Shown here one piece after another: positions 45,560 through 56,480 of a stretch of DNA of 64,000 nucleotides. The position numbers were made by a program, and so were the translations under genes. The number at the start of each line of letters is the position of its first letter. The stretch's first letter is position 1. The notes under the pieces are model-generated. The model was given only the letters and a program-made list of their open reading frames with translations. It ran no database searches and was not told the DNA's origin. This DNA comes from Plasmopara viticola (taxonomy: Eukaryota > Oomycota > Peronosporomycetes > Peronosporales > Peronosporaceae), in contig MBPM02000070.1 of the NCBI GenBank assembly GCA_001695595.3, positions 124,001-188,000 of the forward strand, written 5' to 3'.

Positions 45560-46893
45560 CAAGAGCCGCACTCTCAGGAGTAGTTGAACCAGTCGCAATG
45601 CGCTTGGGAGCTTTAAAGGCGACGAAAGGGGGCGCGACGTCTATGGGCCGCGCCGACGCATCGACACTCTGAGGCATATCGATATCGACTCCTTCCCTAC
45701 CAAGAGTGGATAATGGTGCCACGGGAAGTCCCGCGGCTAACCGAGCGGGCACCGAGCGCTGTTGACGAAGAAGGGGGATATGCCGGTCGAGGCTTGTTTA
45801 GTGCAATCTCAGCCATTGGGAGAAAGTTACTCCATGAGGAGAAGGACGTGGCGTCACTTTGGAACACGTCTTCAAGCACCCGGTTTACACGTTCGGTCTG
45901 GCCATCAGTCTGAGGTGCGCAGCGGTGAACATCAGTAACCGGGCCCTGAGTAACCAAGAAAAGACTGTGCCAGAATGCTGCGACAAACCGGGGGTCACAG
46001 TCGGACACGATAGATTCTAGGAGGCCATGGTGACGGAAGACGATGTCGAGAAACAGTACTGCATAATTTTCCGCCGTAACATATACGCTCACCGGGGCTA
46101 GATGCACCATCTTGCTAAACTGATCGACAAAGACAAGGAAGTCCGTGCGACTACGGGGGTCAGCAGGAAGATTGAAGACAAAATCCAAGCTGACGGAGCG
46201 CCAGGAACCACTAGCAATTGGAAGGGGACGCAGTGGCGCGTGAGACGACCGTGAGGATTTAACTCGTTGGCAGGTTTCACACGTGCGCACCCACTTACGA
46301 ACCCATTTGTACTGATGAGGCTATTACTAGTCTCGTGAGAGGGCCGCAAATGTCTTGTCGCGGCCTAGAAGACCGCCCACGGGCGTGTCGGGATACTCAT
46401 GAATCAAGCGTGCTCGGGAGTTGCTGGCATTCGAAACAACGATCCGCGGGCTGTCGAAGCGGTCGATGCTGTTCAGCAGCAGGTCATCTTCAAGCGCGTA
46501 GCGACTGAGATGAATAATCGAGTGGCGCGGGAGGAACTCACGCGCAGAGTCTGTCGGTGTGCGAAGATTCCTCATCATAATTCTCAACTCTAGGTCGTCC
46601 TCATACGAGTCGGACATCGTCCGACGCAGGGATGGCGTGACGAAGGGTTCCATAGCATGGAGGCTTGCAGCTACACAAGCAGCACACTCTTCGTCATCTT
46701 CGAGTTCTGAATTGCCAGCTCCATGTCCAAGGTCGCGCCGAGGTTCATACTCTGGACGTCTCGAGAGTGCATCCGCGAGGAATTTCGTTTTTCCCGGTTT
46801 GTAGCGCACAACGATGTTGTATTCGGAGAAGAAAGAGAGCCGGCGGGCCATGCGCTGGCTCAGGTGCGGACTCTTCACCGCCGTTCGCAGCAA
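45560..46893 (-). pseudogene. Gypsy integrase, frameshifted
   Basis: Upper frame 46327-46893 carries the RNase H end (SPHLSQRMARRLSFFSEYN), the LADALSRRPE linker and the N-terminal zinc-binding region. Lower frame 45697-46290 starts with CETCQRVKSSR, the CC half of the HHCC finger, and has the catalytic core: LDFV, VSDCDPRF and TERVNRVLED supply the D, D and E. In the first half of the finger, the positions where gypsy integrases have H...GGH read P and L (EYPDTPVGGLLG). A stop and frameshift separate the two frames near 46300-46330. Confidence 0.8.
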
Positions 46894-48128
46894 TGCGTGG
46901 TCCGTTTAGATTGCGAACGCCTTCTCGCCGAGCAAGTGAACGCGGAACTTAAGCAGCGCGTACCGCATTGCGAGCAGCTCTTTTTTATGAACCGAAAAAT
47001 TCTTTTTGGCTGGCTTCACCTGACGCGACTAGTAGCTAATCACGCGCTCATGGTCCTCTTCTTCAACTTGCATCAGTGCGCAGCCGATTGCAAAGTCGCT
47101 GGCATCGCACACAACGTGGAAGGGACGCGAGTCATCAGGGAGCGCGAGGATCGGTGCCAAACAGAGAGTCCGCTTGACGGAGTCAAAAAGCGTCTTGGTG
47201 CTTTTGACGCCACGTGGACGTAGCGTCGTTCTTAAGCAACGACGAAAGCGGCTGAATTAGCTCAGCATAGTTTCGGGTATTCTCGTGAAGGTAATTCGCA
47301 AGCCCAAGCCACTGTCGCAATTTTGTCTGGTTCATCGGTGCTGGCCAAGCACATATGGAATGTATCTTCTCTGGGTCAGCGCGGACACCATCCGCACTCA
47401 CGTAACATCCAAGCACCGGGATTTCCTGCGCACAAAAGATGCACTTCTTCCAATTGGCATAGAGCTTGTGCTTGCGCGTGACCTTGGATAGCTTTCGGAG
47501 GTACCGTAGGTGTACCTCCACACCAGACAGACCGGTCATTAAGCGGCTGTGCACGACTCGGCGCGAAGTCACGGAGAGGTCGCACCAAGTGTGAGATCAT
47601 CCGGCTGAAGGTGGCGAGGACATTTTTCAGCCCCTGCGGCATCACGAGCCATGCCCACAGCATCCCACTCGGTGTGCTCACAGCCGTTGCTCACGCATCA
47701 ACACCTGATAGAAGCCGTCACGTAGGTCGGTCGCGCTGAAGATCGTTCTCTCCGACATGGCATCCAGCACCATGTCTTTCCTTGGGATCGGTGTCTGGGC
47801 AGGAATAATGGCGTCGTTCAGCTAGTTGAAAGCGTAGACGATGCGCCAACCACCCGTCGCCTTCTTCACACAGAAGGTCGGAATCAAGTGTGGAGACACG
47901 CTCTCACGCACGTGACCCGGCCTCGAAGAAATCGTCGATCGCCTGCACTTCCTCGCGCAGAAGCGGCCACTGCCGCGTCAAGCAATACTTCGTCCCAGGT
48001 ATGAGATCGATCCCGTGCCAAACACCACAATCGACTGGGAGCTTTGCTGGGATGTCACCGGGGAAGATGTCCGCGAACTCTCGAGTAAGTTCGTAAATCG
48101 GATGCATGAGGCCCGCAGAGCATCCCAA
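46890..48128 (-). pseudogene. Gypsy reverse transcriptase and RNase H, catalytic box lost
   Basis: Frames read ELTREFADIFPGDIPAKLP, then PGTKYCLTRQWPL (48000), STPSGMLWAWLVMPQGLKN (47640-47680), RKHKLYANWKKCIF (47440-47500) and RQWLGLANYLHENT (47290-47330), the standard gypsy RT order. Near 47555-47561 the frame jumps from RDFAPS straight to VVHSR. The YxDD-containing segment expected between them is missing, together with a frame change. RNase H follows with VVCDASDFAIGCALMQ (about 47060-47110). The enzyme cannot be functional. Confidence 0.82.
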
Positions 48129-48640
48129 GCCTGCGCAACGTAGCGCTCTTCGCGCGCCGATTTCTGTTCGGCGCGCCTCGGTCTCTCAACATCTTGGTGG
48201 TTCTCGTTTTTCAAGTCGATTTTCGCAATGCCGGCCGGTACCATCTCGGCAACAACAGCACATAGTTGCGCGACATCACCATACTCCAGCTCGTGAAGGA
48301 ATTCTTTCCTCGACATCGTCGGAAAGGAGAGGATTGTTGTTGCGTCGCGAGGTGGGCTTGCGACTTGGACGACGCGCGCACGCGCTGCTGCTTCGCCGTC
48401 ATACACCATCACTTGGAGGGTCTCCACATTCTCGTCACCCTGCGGCGCGGAGCCCGTACGGCTCGCTTGCGCCGCGTATCCGCGCGCTTGTAGCCACTGC
48501 TCACAAGCGAGACGTCGGACGTCAAGTCCGCGTCGACCATCATATCCGGAAGCGCAACTTGCTGCTTGACCGAATTCTTCTCAACCGGTGGCGCCGCTTG
48601 CTGATCAACCGGGGGGATCGGGTGCGGTAGCCCCAAATGT

Positions 48641-48820
48641 ATTCATCATAGGGCGCAGAGCTACGCTCCGTGCCATCATAGGCGCTTGAAGCTGCCTTCT
48701 TATCTCATGGCTATGGTGTACCCAGGTGACCTGGGCACAACATTCGCAGAGAGGGCCATCGCTCACTCTCTAAGAGGAAGGGGTCGGGACGAGACAGTTA
48801 AGAATATCGCGTAATCTCGA
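48641..48820 (-). other. Probable gypsy leader and gag start remnant
   Basis: Contains a palindromic word CCCAGGTGACCTGGG (about 48720-48734). Further in, a minus-strand ATGAATACATTTGGGGCTACC (about 48630-48650) could be the start of gag, now fused to the tether region. Position suggests the 5' leader of the gypsy element. No LTR end could be fixed. Confidence 0.3.
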
Positions 48821-49562
48821 ATGTACTGCACAATCAATAAGCTTGTTAACTTACGTCGTATTGCATAATTTAACCAATTGAAGTTGGATTAAATTGAAGA
48901 TATTAAAAAGTAACGCTGCCATGTTATATCAAGTCCGGAATTCGTTTGACTCCAGGTCCAAAATTGTGAATCTAATCGTCATCAGCGTGCATCCTCACGC
49001 AAGCCTCTTTTTTCGCAAGATCCAGCAACTTGGTTGAATTTTTACTGGTCGGGTTTTGTTTTGCTGTGTAAAAGTCTATCCCGCTGTTAATGTCAATCTG
49101 ATGGAAAGAAAAAAAGGGCAAAGTAGGTATTTGTGTTTTGCCTCTGTGTCAGAGACTATTAATATTGTACTTGTCGAGAGGACATCACGTGCAGTTGATG
49201 AAGATTTATTATTGGTAAAGTAAGGGTTTTTGATTCTTCGTTTACGTATTTGATCGTTTGTGCACATTGTCGGTCAGCTGCTTTGCCAAAAAATTGTTAC
49301 CGGAACGGTAGGTGTATCAACTCCAAGTCGGCACGGCGACATTGGATGGAAATTGGCAGTGCGATACAAGCGTGCTTAGACTCTATGTCTGAAATTGAAG
49401 ACGGTGTACGAGGAAAAGCTAAACTATAAAAAGCAGCGATTCCGTTACCATTATTCAACGCAAAGCTTTTTCTATTACAGATCAGTTTGCAGCAACCCAA
49501 TACTAATCGTACAGTGTGTTTTACTCGATTATATCCCGCGCAGCATTTCTTTGACCTGCTAT
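48821..49562 (+). repeat. Effector upstream flank separated from its gene
   Basis: Same DNA as the reverse complement of 41720-42430 and 42780-42800, in plus orientation. It therefore belongs upstream of a plus-strand effector, presumably the pseudogene at 53452-54924. Copy D and a LINE relic now lie between them. A 62-codon minus frame here is spurious. Confidence 0.6.
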
Positions 49563-49575
49563 AGGCTACTATAAA

Positions 49576-50730
49576 TGTAATGTAATGTATTACGTTATCG
49601 CGTTGCCAAGGTATGCACGTGCTAGGCTCAGTCTGGCTAGTCCACGGCATAGAGTGGTGTCCGCATACGTCGAGTCTCGTTCGGCGGGCAGTGCATCCAG
49701 CACCGAGGTCAAATGGGTCTTCCATTTCTTTCGGTCTTGTGCAAGGGTACGTACCACTTCGAGGTCTTGTGCTGTCCGGAGTCGAAAGCCGGAGCCACGG
49801 GAAACAAGATTGTGGTCGAGTGTCGAGGGGAGCGTGGTGCGGGAACGTCCGCGCCATTTTGCTGCGGTGGAGAAGAAGAAGGCACGCATCTGGAGGTCAG
49901 CTGGAATGTCGGGATAGCGGCGAAGTACATGGCCAAACAGGCGCCAGCGAGCTTGTGTCAGTCGTAGTCTCAGCGGCCGCTCATCACAGAGGTCGTAGAG
50001 TCTTGCATTCGAAATGGGTCGGGGGTAGCGATAGCCAAGAGCGTAGCGAAGCTGGCGGCGATGGAAACTCTCGAGGCCGTGGAGCTCTGACTTGATAAGA
50101 GCCCAAGTGGCGCAGTTGTACAGCAGAATTAGTAAAACGTAGGTGTTGTACAGTCGAATGCAGGTCTTGGGTGAGATGAGCGTGGGGCGGAGCCAGACGG
50201 ACCAGAGGCGGTGGAGCGCGAGGGTGGCCAGGGACTTGCGTCGGGATAGATCTTCAATATCGCCGAGGATTGTTCCGAGCTTCTTAATGTGGCGCCAGGT
50301 TTCTTCTCGGGATTGGGCGTGTCGAGTGGCGCCCGACGGGTTGCAGTGGCGGCGGATTTCAGTGACTTCGGTCTTGGCTTCGTTTTTTTTTTCAGGGTTA
50401 GAAGGAAGTCATCAATGCGGTGCTCACCTCTATCGTAGATCTTGGTTTCGCGGAGGCCAAGGATATCGACGCGGTAGCGCCGGAGATCTTCGGGGAGTGT
50501 TACGTGCTTCTTGCGCTTCGAACCTAGAGAATTCACATTAAAGGAGCCAATCCGGATGCGGTTGGCGCGATTAAGAGCGTGGAAGGGGGTTTGGCCTGGT
50601 GCTGGACACCGTCGCGTCGAGGGTGAGACTCGTTAGAGACCTGCAGATGCCCGAGAGCACCTGCCCGAAGCGCGCGAGCATTAAGCCCCCGCGCTTGGAA
50701 GGAGGGCGTCACCCCAACCTTTTCCGAAAA
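49576..50730 (-). mobile_element. Long LINE-derived element, copy D
   Basis: 1155 bp, minus strand, with a perfect 13-bp target-site duplication AGGCTACTATAAA at 49563-49575 and 50731-50743. From its 5' end it carries the 130-bp head shared with copies A-C and E. An endonuclease N-terminus follows (frame near 50400-50536 with VNSLGSKRKK, VDILGLRETKIYD). Then comes an internal jump to the reverse transcriptase C-terminal region: YVLLILLYNCATWAL near 50105-50150, RRQLRYALGYRYPRPISN near 50000-50060, RWRLFGHVLRRYPD near 49910-49945. The last 150 bp and the tail are as in the short copies. It is defective but reveals the parent: an APE-type LINE without RNase H. Confidence 0.88.
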
Positions 50731-50743
50731 AGGCTACTATAAA

Positions 50744-50909
50744 ATTGTGGTTAAAGTTCCAACTGTATTTTCTAATATTTATTACTTAGAATACGTATTT
50801 AAAATTTCTTCCTATGAGCATAGTAAAATCCATAAGTTGGACGAAATAATCCCAAGAACTTGAAAGCTTCAGTCGAAAGAGTAGCTATGTGAACACGGAA
50901 AGTAGGAGT
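50744..50909. repeat. Flank remnant and LINE 3' end
   Basis: Bases 50744-50790 continue the effector upstream flank interrupted by copy D (compare minus strand 41680-41710). The remainder is probably the 3' untranslated end of the LINE relic that follows. No tail was resolved. Confidence 0.4.
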
Positions 50910-53340
50910 TCATTCGTCAAAAATTGAGTATGGATCTTGGCCATAGTTTTGATACCATTCATCACTGAATGCTTTTAGCTGTGGCTTGAATTGGGTGTGG
51001 CCACTCGTACGTGGGTGGGTCATCACTTGATGTAGTCGTTGATAATGAAGACGAATCATCGTCAAACGCTGGTGCAACGTTCATTCAGCGTGAAAAGGCA
51101 ATGTGTCAAAGATGGCTTTGTTCCGATTTACCCAGAGTGTGCGCAAAATGACGCAGCGAACAACTTTAAATAGGCGAATCGGCGTAAGGGTGCCAAAAAT
51201 AGCTTGATGTTCATCGGGAGCAATCAACCGGTGAAGAAATGAAATGTTTGGCCAATAAATGGTAATGCTGAAAATCCGTGAAAATAGGGGAAGAAAGCGG
51301 CGCCATATAAATTAAGCCATATGGCAGTCCGATGGTAGATGAAGTGGAGTCTCAGTTGTGTCGCACTCATGAACATGAACACATTGTACCACGGTGGTAT
51401 GCCAGCGATACTTGTATCGAAAACCGAGCCCATTATGCTGAAGTCGAAAGACAAAGTCACTATAAGTGGGAAGGAGATCGCGTTGAAGACGACGTTAAAA
51501 AAACAGTGATGTGGCTGGAGATGAACGTCAGGGACTGGGAGCTGACACAGCGGAAGCGGCGGTGAGTATTATGCCATAAGAAGTCCCTTGACCGAATTAT
51601 TGGAGGCGTAAATGATATCCTGGCTAGTGAAAGTCCAAATGTGCAGCGCCTTGATCATGCCTTCAGGTGATAGTGAATATATAAAGAAATCTTGGTAGTG
51701 TTGAGGAACGTCAACGCGTGAGCCGATTTCTTGAAAGACCGTTGTAAGAGGCCGGCCGGATTTTATAGAAGAGACGGTCAAGGCTGTGCGTTAAGTATCT
51801 TGGTCTGAAGAGCTCCATACACGGTACAAAATGTTGAAAGTCTTAGATTCCTTGATGGCTGAAGAAGCAGGAAGCCTTTCGATGAAGCCTTGCCAAAGGG
51901 CAATTTGCTTCTGTAAATCGAAGGAAGACAATGTTTCAGAGTGGCCATGTGAGTCGTGTAAGAACAGAGTTCTCATTGTGAAGTTTGACCATAATTTTGG
52001 AGCTTCAAACTGCGATGGCATCTCTCCAATAAGCAGAAATTATGTGCCAGCGGGAAGTCTGTGCCATTTGAGAAAGAGGTCTGTAAATGAAGTCCAGTTT
52101 TGAACCTTAGCCGTTAAAAGCAGCATCAATAGCCGTTTGTCCCGGAATAAACCACTTTGGAGGAGCTGAAGAGTTGCGGGCAGTGAATAATAAGCTGACT
52201 TAGGTTGACTTGAAGTAACTCGACAGATGATGCAACCGAAGGTAAATCGAGTCCACCCGAGATTCCATCCACAGAAACCACTTGCTGGATAGTTGTCCAC
52301 GAGTAGCGACATCAGCAAAAGCTGTAGATGGAGTGTTGTTGACGAAGTTGCGCATGAGTGAAGTAAATTGCATTAATTCCCGTTTTGAAATTTAAATTGT
52401 ACGCAGGAAATGCCAAAGTGTTGATAAAATCATCGTCTTTAGTATAAGCACGCGACCGCGAAGAGTCCGTGCTCGCCATCGCCAAGAAACACACATTTTT
52501 TGAGACTGGACGAGAAGAGAGCTGAGCTGATGGCTGATTGTGACCGCTGGTCCAACAGCAACGCCCAAAAGAGAACTGTGCTCGTGGTCTTGCAAAACGC
52601 GATCTCCCAATTGTTGAAGTTGATTGTAAATTTTGATATCGTCGGTAGACCAAAGACGAAAAGGGAAAATGACTGTTTTATCCATATTTAGCCGCATACC
52701 CGTGGCAGCACAAAAGGATTGTACTCGAGCCAAAAGTTGAGGCGCGTGAGAGAGATTGTTGACAACTCAGTGACATCATCGGAAAAGCTCAGTATGTGAT
52801 GATGCGAGTGCCGGAATTTTATTGCAGATTCATCACTTGTTGCCCACAGATAGCATAGCAGAGGCTCAATAAAATGCACAAACAAACCGGGAGAAAGTGC
52901 ATCACCCTGTCAAATGCCGGCTCCCAAACTAAAAAAGTCCGAGCGTGAAGAATCAATAATAACTTGGACAAACGTTTCCTTAAAATTGGTCTTGCCCCAA
53001 TGTCGAAAATTTAGTTCGAACCCCCAATGCTATAGTACTGTGCCTGCCAGTTGACATTGTCGGATGCTTTGGCAAAGTCGAGGCAAATTGCAACGACCGG
53101 ATCACGGGAATTCTTCCGCCGACAGTAGTCTTGAAGATCATGAAAGTATTGCAATGCATGGCGTAAGTCACGTCCCGAACAAAGCCAAACTAATCAACTC
53201 CCAATAAGTTAGGCAAAACATGGTTGAGGCAATAGGCTAATACCTTGGGCCCGAACTTGGCATTTTAATCAGCAACGTCAAAGGCCGATAGTTCTCGGGG
53301 TCCGGGCGAGAGCCGTTCTTATCAAGCAATGATATGCAAC
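50910..53340 (-). mobile_element. Degenerate L1/Tad-like LINE reverse transcriptase, minus strand
   Basis: Broken minus-strand frames give ordered RT motifs: NYRPLTLL (about 53270-53300), SRDPVVAICLDFAKASDNVNW (53040-53110), GAGI, stop, QGDALSPGLF (52880-52930), ILSFSDDVTELS in place of YADD (52750-52800), and RLNMDKT (52670-52700). A C-terminal CVHVHECDTTETPLHL...C zinc-like segment follows near 51340-51390. The frame ends at a stop at 50910-50912. The 5' part (ORF1 and endonuclease) is missing. It is inserted between the effector upstream flank and the effector pseudogene at 53452. Same LINE group as 6411-10470. Confidence 0.8.
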
Positions 53341-53344
53341 CACA

Positions 53345-53451
53345 TCGTTGAAGTCCTTTATGCAATCTGGTAGCATAATTCCATCCTCGATTTCGTATTA
53401 GCTAGCCTTTTCGTCACAATCACTATCACCTGCAACGTCTCAAGACCAAGC
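53345..53451 (+). promoter_or_regulatory. Remaining upstream sequence of effector pseudogene
   Basis: GCAATCTGGTAGCATA at 53361 onward matches 36129-36145, and GTCACAATCACT...TGCAACGTCTCAAGACCAAGC precedes the ATG as in the intact genes. More distal flank is displaced by the LINE relic, which abuts at about 53345. Confidence 0.5.
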
Positions 53452-54924
53452 ATGCGCCTCCTCATCCTCGTACGTACTGCCATCATTTTTTTTTTGTATG
53501 CACTTGTTTTGGCACTAATACAAGACGCGATGACAAAGACAAGTCCTCGTTTAATGGCACGAACGAGGAAGCGAGAGGAAATGGAGTGGCAGATCTAATG
53601 AGTCGATTGGCTGAACGGAAAAGTTGGATTTTAGCAAACTTATCGAGAAACCAAGATACAATAGTTATATTCGCTATATGGAGGTAATCAATGAAAAAAG
53701 AACAGACGTTTGGCTGCAGGCAAATATTAACCCAAAGACTGTTTTTTCGTACTTGGAACTTGAGAACGTCGTTAATCAAGAATTGGACCCAGTCGCATTG
53801 ATGTACGACCCCAAGATCATTTTGTGGTTTCGCTATATTTTAAGGAACAGATGTATAGACAGCACAGGATCAAATTACGCAGCATTGACCAATGAGGAGC
53901 TAGTGGAATTTCTGGCCAAACACTTTCGGCTGCTCTTGAATTCATATGTACGAGGCGAGCAGGGTATGGAGGATATTGCTGCGGATATGCTGGCGTATAT
54001 GGTCACGGACTCGATCACCACGGAGCTTTTGCTTAATACATGGCTTCGAAAGCAGGAATCACCAGAAACGATTTTCGAAGACTTACATCCCGGATACGAC
54101 AAAGCTCTGACTCGTACTAGCGATGTGACTGTGTTTACTGTGTGGCTGCAATACGTCAAGAAGTGCTTGAAATCCGGTATTGTGGACTTTGTTGCCGTCA
54201 ATGTATACGCCACGTGCAAAGATTATGTTTGAGTCCAATGCGCTTGAGAGTGTGTTGGGAGATGTGGAATACAAGACTTCGAACCTTGCAGCGCATGTGC
54301 GAGACATATGGCGGCGCTCCCCTAAAATTTGTTTATTTTCCGGAGACTTTTAGGCAAGAAGATTAGACCGGATAATATTTACAAGTTCGTGGAAGTCATT
54401 TCGTCAATAGGCTTTTATGTGGAATCAAAGCCATTCAATGGCGATCTTATGTTTGATTTGCTGAAATAAAAGCATTCATTTGATAAAGTCGTCAGACATT
54501 TTCGTGGGCTTCAGCAATCAGTCGAGCGCTTTAAATTTTTGACTACAAGTGCGCAACGTGTCGTGAAGAGTTACGCACATACTATGGTGCAGTACCTTTC
54601 CAATCCCTCATCCATGTTGCAACTTTCACAGCTGGACATGCCTCCCAAAGTGAAATTAGATCAACATACTTCTGACAATGTTGAGGTTTCGGTTATCAAG
54701 GATTGGTTTCCAATTTTCGTGGCGCATTATCGGCGTGCGGAAAAGAAAGTATCAGAGAAGCCATTGTCGGTGTAATACTATTATTGCATAAGAAATTGCC
54801 GTACACAGGAGATTCGCACGTTTCGTGGCTGACGATAGTTTTGGATTTACAGAATAATAACGCTCGTATTCGATCAGCTTTAAAGTCCCTGCAACACATG
54901 GATGGAGAGCCGGTTGATTACTAG
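53452..54924 (+). pseudogene. LWY effector pseudogene, close to genes 3 and 4
   Basis: Aligns throughout with 36230-37849. The start (ATGCGCCTCCTC) and stop (GAGCCGGTTGATTACTAG) are both kept. Breaks seen: an 11-T run and frameshift in the signal peptide (about 53480-53500); loss of the sequence between the EAR region and the first module; a roughly 30-bp deletion with frameshift just before the RAKVMFESNA region (about 54190), leading to a stop at 54230-54232; an in-frame stop where LLNEKHSF should read (about 54465); and a frameshift near 54745. The longest open piece, 53624-54232, holds both W modules. Its divergence pattern indicates inactivation after the duplication that produced genes 3 and 4. 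Confidence 0.9.
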
Positions 54925-55990
54925 GATCATCGAGGTGAAATGATTCGTGTGCTTGTATTAGTTGCCGGTCTCAAAGCGAAGTAGCCAACAGCTTTTAACA
55001 ATAAAATCTAGATTTAAAATTCCAGTTCCGTGGCAACTCATCTAGTCTGTATTTCCGTTTTGTCTGTGACGCCGATCCATTCACTTTGATTAGAAGACGA
55101 GGCCGCCGACACGACAAATTAAAGCTTACTTTATTGAAAGTACAAACCACTGCTAATGAATATTGTGGTAGCCGAGAGGAGAAGCACAAAGTTGGTAGAA
55201 TGCGCTTGAAGATTTTGCTGAAAGTAGTGTAGGCTCTGCCATATACTCATTATGTTTAGGATCCTTCCAGTAAGACCACACAGTGATGACTTTTACGAGT
55301 AACTCTTTAATCTCGGCTTCTTTGCATCAATTTGTTGTAAAATCGATCGTGAAAGCTTCCCCGAATGAGAAGAATTGCTGATATGACTGCCTCACCAGTT
55401 AAGTTGTGCGCTTTACGTAATATGTTACTTTATGCTGTCGCGTGCCTACTCAGTGGGTGATAGTCTCTTCTTGATGTGTTTTAATCATGGAATGGCTTAT
55501 CACATTACTTTGTGCTCAACTGATATGTTTTCATTGCTGCTTTGCAAAAACAGCCTGGTAAGTACATACGGAACGCATTTATACAGACATTAATCCAACT
55601 TTAAACATTACTATATCCGTTTTTTCGATTCCGCGGAGCACATGATGGTTGCGCTGCTGCAACTGTCTCAAATCTTACTGAGATAAGAAAATTATCTTTG
55701 GCTCGATGAATAAATACTCGTTTCTTTGGCTGCAATTCTAATAATATGTGTTTTGATGACGCAGTCCACGGTTTCAACAGTAATTTTTGTAATCGGTTTT
55801 GCACCATTAATGTATTGCTAATTACATTTATTTTAAGTACTGCACCACAAATAGTATGTTAGTATATAAAGCAGTGCATCGCATGTACTAAAACAGGCCG
55901 TATAAAACGTCTAAGTCATACAATACGAAATGCGCTTTCTCCCCTAAGTATGCAAGTATTGACCTAGACGTTGATGGTCATTTTATCTAA
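54925..55990 (+). repeat. Shared 3' flank of effector pseudogene
   Basis: Direct match to 37850-38900, including the GAGGCCGCCGACACG version of the conserved block near 55098. Its copy of the intron-like module (donor GTAAGTAC at 55558) lacks the acceptor AG. Non-coding. Confidence 0.6.
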
Positions 55991-56151
55991 TGAATTTGGC
56001 AATGGTGAACTTCATGCCCACTACTAAAACGACTAAGGTTACGCATGCTTATGAAGGGAAAATGCAGAATCGTGTGAGAACACTTAATCGTGTCGTTTCA
56101 CACTTTTGTAAAGGTCTAAGAAATTTTTATTTGCTCGAAGCACTAATGGTG

Positions 56152-56470
56152 GGAAAAGGTTGGGGTGACGCCCTCCTTCCAAGCGCGGGAGCTAAATGCT
56201 CGCGCGCTTCGGGCAGGTGCTCTCCGGCATCTGCAGGTCTCTAACGAGTCTCACCCTCGACACGACGGTCTCCAGCACCAGGGCGCCACCTGGGCTCTTA
56301 CCAAGTCAGAGCTAAACAAAATAATGGAAGACCCTCACGACCTCGGAGCTGGCTGCACTGCCCGCCGAACGAGACCCGACGTATGCGAACACCACTCTAT
56401 GCCATGGACTAGCCATACTGAGCCTAGCACGTGCATAACTTGGCAACGCGATAACGTAATACAATACAAT
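56152..56470 (+). mobile_element. Short LINE-derived element, copy E
   Basis: 319 bp, plus strand, same head, junctions and tail (CGTAATACAATACAAT) as copy A. The flanks ACTAATGGTG (56142-56151) and ACTAAAAGTG (56471-56480) agree at 8 of 10 positions, consistent with a decayed target-site duplication. This is probably an older insertion than A, C and D. Confidence 0.8.
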
Positions 56471-56480
56471 ACTAAAAGTG

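Larger units (their letters stand above)
45050..48640 (-). mobile_element. Ty3/gypsy pol relic
   Basis: Minus-strand LTR-retrotransposon internal region in the order expected for Ty3/gypsy: post-protease tether (48430-48636), reverse transcriptase (47180-48130), RNase H (46890-47180), integrase (45700-46890) and an integrase C-terminal extension (45050-45700). Frameshifts divide it and no full polyprotein survives. Gag and protease are absent; the tether follows the leader almost directly. No LTR pair was recognised. The flanks at 41.5-42.8 and 48.8-50.8 kb are inverted to each other, which rules them out as LTRs. Confidence 0.85.

Noticed and set aside
46723..47223. 166-codon plus-strand open frame
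   Set aside because: It is antisense to the gypsy RNase H region and has no motif of its own.
48106..48630. 174-codon plus-strand open frame
   Set aside because: It is antisense to the gypsy tether; Arg-rich composition reflects the complementary strand.
49297..49857. 186-codon minus-strand frame as a gene
   Set aside because: It runs from the tail of copy D across its end into effector flank, and mixes LINE coding sequence in a wrong frame.
41480..50790. Flanks around the gypsy relic as a pair of LTRs
   Set aside because: They are homologous but inverted to each other, whereas LTRs are direct repeats. They also occur upstream of effectors that have no gypsy element beside them.
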